A stretch of 7,613 nt of DNA from RUG11867 sp964472425 (lineage in GTDB: Bacteria > Bacillota_I > Bacilli_A > RF39 > UBA660), in contig CAYYLF010000071.1 of the NCBI GenBank assembly GCA_964472425.1, positions 1 through 7,613 on the forward strand, given 5' to 3'. Positions 5,925 through 7,613 of the stretch are shown here, piece by piece. The stretch's first letter is position 1, and each line of letters starts with the position of its first letter. The notes beneath the pieces are model-generated. The model searched no databases, was not told the DNA's origin, and was given only the letters and a program-made list of their open reading frames with translations. The position numbers and the translations under genes are program-made.

Positions 5925-7115
5925 ATGAAGAAAAAAGATTATTGTATAGTGTGCATTTTATTGGTATTAGGAATAATGATTGGTTCGACAATAACCGGGA
6001 AAGTTCACGAGGTCGAAAAAGTAAAACCATCTGGGACAGGAAGTATGATAGCGATGTACATTCAAGACGAGGATGGTAACTATCAACTAAGTGATGCTCG
6101 CGAATTTCCGAAGGATGGATATGTATTGAATACTGAAAAGAGCAGTTGCAAAAATGGAGGAAAGATAACTCAAAATTCTAGTACAAAAGCTCTGAGTTTG
6201 AAAGTCAAGACGAGTGACGAATGTACAGTTTATTTCGATGTCGTGACAAGTGCAAATCCAAGTGCAGATATGTTGATTGCGAAAGCGAACGATGCAAGTG
6301 TAACAACATACTCATCCGGAAACAAGAAAGAGATGTTCGCGTTCGACCACCCAGAAGCAACCCAAACGACAGGATGGACCGAAGAAGAGAGACGCGATTA
6401 TAGATATATAGGAAATGAACCAAATAACTATATAACATTCAACGATGAGACATGGAGAATAATAGGAATATTTACAGTAGAGACAGAGTCAGGAGAGAAG
6501 AAACCATTAATGAAAATAATAAGAGACCAATCTATAGGAAATCTAGCTTGGGACTCAAGTAATGTGAATGAATGGAGTACAGCGTCATTACAAAAACTAT
6601 TAAATGGAGATTATTATAATCGAGTGGGAAGTTATTCGACTAATGGTCTAAACTCGACCGCAAGAAGTCAAATAGCGAAAGTAAAATGGTACTTAGGCGG
6701 TTCGAATACAAATTCAAATTTAGGAGGCCCAGACTACTATAACTTTGAGAGAGGAACAGCAGTATATAGTGGAAGAACCACCAATATAATAGCAAATATA
6801 GGACTAATGTATCCAAGTGATTATGTATATACATATGGAAAAGGAGTAAATGATAAATGTTACACAGATGGATTTAATTGTGATAGAGGAACTCCAAGTG
6901 CAGGCTGGTTGTATAATAGTGATAATCAATGGACTCTATCGCCGAATGCGGCGGCTGCGCTCGGCGCGTTCCGTGTGAACAGCGCTGGCTATGTGTACAG
7001 CGACAACGTGTACATCACTCGTGGGGTTCGCCCGACGGTCTTTCTGGACTCGAAAATCGCCATAAAGAGCGGGGACGGAAGCCAGGGAAATCCGTATACG
7101 TTATCAGGGAATTAA
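5925..7115 (+). CDS. Exported modular protein with variable-type C-terminal domain (DUF6273/lectin-like)
   Basis: This encodes 396 residues. ATG 5925 follows AGGAG (5908-5912) by 12 bases, slightly long. Residues 1-4 are basic and about 6-24 form a signal-anchor helix. Residues 38-107 form a small domain with C75 and C100, ending CTVYFDVV. Residues 110-155 are a linker. Residues 158-396 form the main domain: YRYIGNEPNNYITFND-TWRIIG (159-181), NEWSTASLQKLLNGDYY (215-231), GGPDYYNFERG, a likely disulfide pair C312/C319, then WTLSP (336-340), GVRPTVFLDSKIAIKSGDGS and NPYTL. The W-LSP...GVRP ending is how I remember DUF6273 and related C-type-lectin/FGE-like domains, some of which are retroelement targets; this is recall, not a search. 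The final ~55 codons are GC-rich and A-poor, unlike the AT-rich preceding part. The protein is probably displayed on the cell surface; its ligand is unknown. Confidence 0.85.
   Translation: MKKKDYCIVCILLVLGIMIGSTITGKVHEVEKVKPSGTGSMIAMYIQDEDGNYQLSDAREFPKDGYVLNTEKSSCKNGGKITQNSSTKALSLKVKTSDECTVYFDVVTSANPSADMLIAKANDASVTTYSSGNKKEMFAFDHPEATQTTGWTEEERRDYRYIGNEPNNYITFNDETWRIIGIFTVETESGEKKPLMKIIRDQSIGNLAWDSSNVNEWSTASLQKLLNGDYYNRVGSYSTNGLNSTARSQIAKVKWYLGGSNTNSNLGGPDYYNFERGTAVYSGRTTNIIANIGLMYPSDYVYTYGKGVNDKCYTDGFNCDRGTPSAGWLYNSDNQWTLSPNAAAALGAFRVNSAGYVYSDNVYITRGVRPTVFLDSKIAIKSGDGSQGNPYTLSGN
6939..7097 (+). other. GC-rich C-terminal cassette, candidate variable region
   Basis: From the TCG of the LSP motif to near the end of the gene, composition jumps. 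By my count 6941-7090 is about 61% G+C, against about one third just upstream. Bases 6948-6977 contain no A at all. Between residues 341 and 366 many codons are of the NNC or NNT type (CTC, GGC, TTC, CGT, GCT, TAT, TAC, GAC, ATC, ACT), which could come from AAC or AAT by changing A only. Codons such as GTG, AGC and GGC recur between them. The stretch sits at the ligand-facing end of a lectin-like domain, where retroelement variable regions lie. The matching template is not in this window. Confidence 0.5.
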
Positions 7116-7134
7116 TATTATCAGGGAAAAAATA
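7101..7134 (+). repeat. Tandem duplication of a 17-base unit over the stop codon
   Basis: TTATCAGGGAATTAATA (7101-7117) is followed immediately by TTATCAGGGAAAAAATA (7118-7134), matching at 15 of 17 positions. The first copy supplies the last codons of the exported protein and its TAA; the second is downstream. An inverted copy of the core is at 7171-7182. Confidence 0.85.
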
Positions 7135-7182
7135 TTTAAGTCTTTTTACTAAGGGCTTTTTTGTTTGTCATTTCCCTGATAA
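7118..7182. repeat. 65-base unit bounded by 12-base perfect inverted repeats
   Basis: TTATCAGGGAAA (7118-7129) and TTTCCCTGATAA (7171-7182) are exact inverted repeats around a 41-base centre that holds a terminator-like structure. The unit lies between the convergent 3' ends of the exported protein gene and the recombinase fragment. It may be a large terminator hairpin or a recombination-site pair. No target-site duplication flanks it. Confidence 0.75.
7138..7162 (+). terminator. Terminator for the exported-protein gene
   Basis: AAGTC (7138-7142) can pair with GGCTT (7154-7158), with one G-T pair, immediately followed by TTTT (T-run to 7162). The short stem is helped by the surrounding 12-base inverted repeat. 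On the minus strand the G-T pair becomes a mismatch, so the plus direction is favoured. Confidence 0.5.
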
Positions 7183-7185
7183 CAC

Positions 7186-7569
7186 TTATAAATTTAATAA
7201 CTGACTTAGGAGTGATTCATCGGTAGTCCAATCCGGTTTATTAGTCTTGGGCAATAATTTGTTTGCTTTTCTAATCGCTTCATTTTTATATTTGTTATTT
7301 ACTTTCAAGTATTCTTCTGTGGTTTGAATGCTCGAATGTCCTAATAAATCTCATATATATAATACTGATACTCCTGCTTCTAATAAATGGGTTGCTTTAC
7401 TTCTTCTAAATGTGTGTGGAGATATTTTTTTATTAGTGTTTAAACCTTTTGCATATATCTCAATAATATCTTTTATAAAAGTATTATTCTTATTTGGAAT
7501 ATGAAAAATATAACCTTCATTTATATTATTATGTTCCATATAACTTTGTAACAAATCCACACATAGAGA
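7186..7569 (-). pseudogene. Tyrosine recombinase (phage-type integrase) fragment, broken
   Basis: This is the C-terminal catalytic domain of a tyrosine recombinase on the minus strand. The box HTFRRSKATHLLEAGVSVLYI supplies the His-x-x-Arg pair. DLLGHSSIQTTEEYLKV supplies the second histidine and the nucleophilic tyrosine. Two lesions break it. A TGA at 7353-7351 falls between VLYI and DLLGH, where relatives usually have Arg or Gln. On the 5' side the frame is closed by TAG at 7572-7570, so the N-terminal DNA-binding half and the first catalytic arginine are missing. After the TGA the same frame continues for 54 codons, through a Lys-rich tail, to TAA at 7188-7186. It is AT-rich like the left flank and probably a mobile-element remnant. 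A recoded TGA is unlikely, since tryptophan is TGG throughout. Confidence 0.85.
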
Positions 7570-7587
7570 CTATGTGGTCATTTTTTT
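7560..7587 (+). terminator. Hairpin with T-run at the recombinase truncation point
   Basis: CACATAG (7560-7566) and CTATGTG (7570-7576) form a perfect seven-pair stem with a three-base loop. GTCA and seven Ts (7581-7587) follow on the plus strand. It lies where recombinase similarity ends on the 5' side, so it may be a breakpoint feature or a plus-strand terminator. The four-base gap before the Ts weakens the terminator reading. Confidence 0.35.
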
Positions 7588-7613
7588 AGAGGGGAATAAG
7601 AGTAGAGTCTCCT

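Noticed and set aside
5840..6079. Overlapping plus-strand frame, with an ATG at 5891 preceded by AAGGAG
   Set aside because: Its product is a charged, low-complexity shadow of the 5925 gene. The frame at 5925 gives a proper signal anchor and domains. A short upstream coupling peptide is not excluded.
1..7613. Mollicute genetic code (TGA = Trp)
   Set aside because: Every tryptophan checked in both AT-rich and GC-balanced genes is TGG, and the genes are intact under the standard code.
1..7613. CRISPR array, tRNA or rRNA genes
   Set aside because: No regularly spaced repeats, cloverleaf or conserved rRNA segments were recognised on either strand.

Overview
ORGANISM. The window looks like chromosome from a low-GC Firmicutes or Mollicutes-related gut-type Bacilli lineage. 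The evidence is B. subtilis-like promoters and GGAGG ribosome binding sites, an fmt gene, an AI-2E-family permease, a gene of the AAA-ATPase-like/PD-(D/E)XK family that expands in gut Firmicutes, and a surface protein with the 'NYITFN-ETWRIIG' module I associate with such genomes. The assignment is an inference. The standard genetic code fits: every tryptophan I checked is TGG.

LAYOUT. (1) Bases 1-1500 are AT-rich accessory DNA. They hold the 3' end of a RhuM-family gene, an orphan multi-pass membrane protein (377-1138), and a 362-base gap with operator-like palindromes. (2) Bases 1513-4258 have a clearly higher GC content and form a tight co-directional operon: fmt, a single-pass membrane protein overlapping fmt by 17 bases, and an AI-2E-family permease 24 bases further on. 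(3) A separately promoted gene (4341-5474) encodes an AAA-ATPase-like protein. It has lost the Walker A lysine, the Walker B glutamate and the C-terminal nuclease domain. (4) After a terminator, bases 5560-5924 contain a TTGACA/TAGAAT promoter whose spacer carries ten consecutive Gs, followed by a long structured leader. (5) This leads into a 396-residue exported protein (5925-7115). Its last ~55 codons switch abruptly to about 61% GC and include 30 consecutive bases without A. (6) Just after it lie two tandem copies and one inverted copy of TTATCAGGGAA, then a degraded tyrosine recombinase on the minus strand (7186-7569).

HOW IT MAY WORK TOGETHER. The fmt operon is housekeeping: initiator tRNA formylation plus two envelope proteins. 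The right half is the interesting part. It reads as a surface-antigen locus with two possible layers of variation. One is on/off or graded expression through slippage of the G10 promoter spacer. The other is sequence variation in a C-terminal lectin-like patch, whose composition fits a diversity-generating-retroelement variable region or an exchanged cassette. No reverse transcriptase or template repeat is present here, so any diversifier would have to act from elsewhere. By eye, the tetranucleotide GATC occurs only once in the whole window, inside the RhuM fragment; this marks strong avoidance in the resident DNA.
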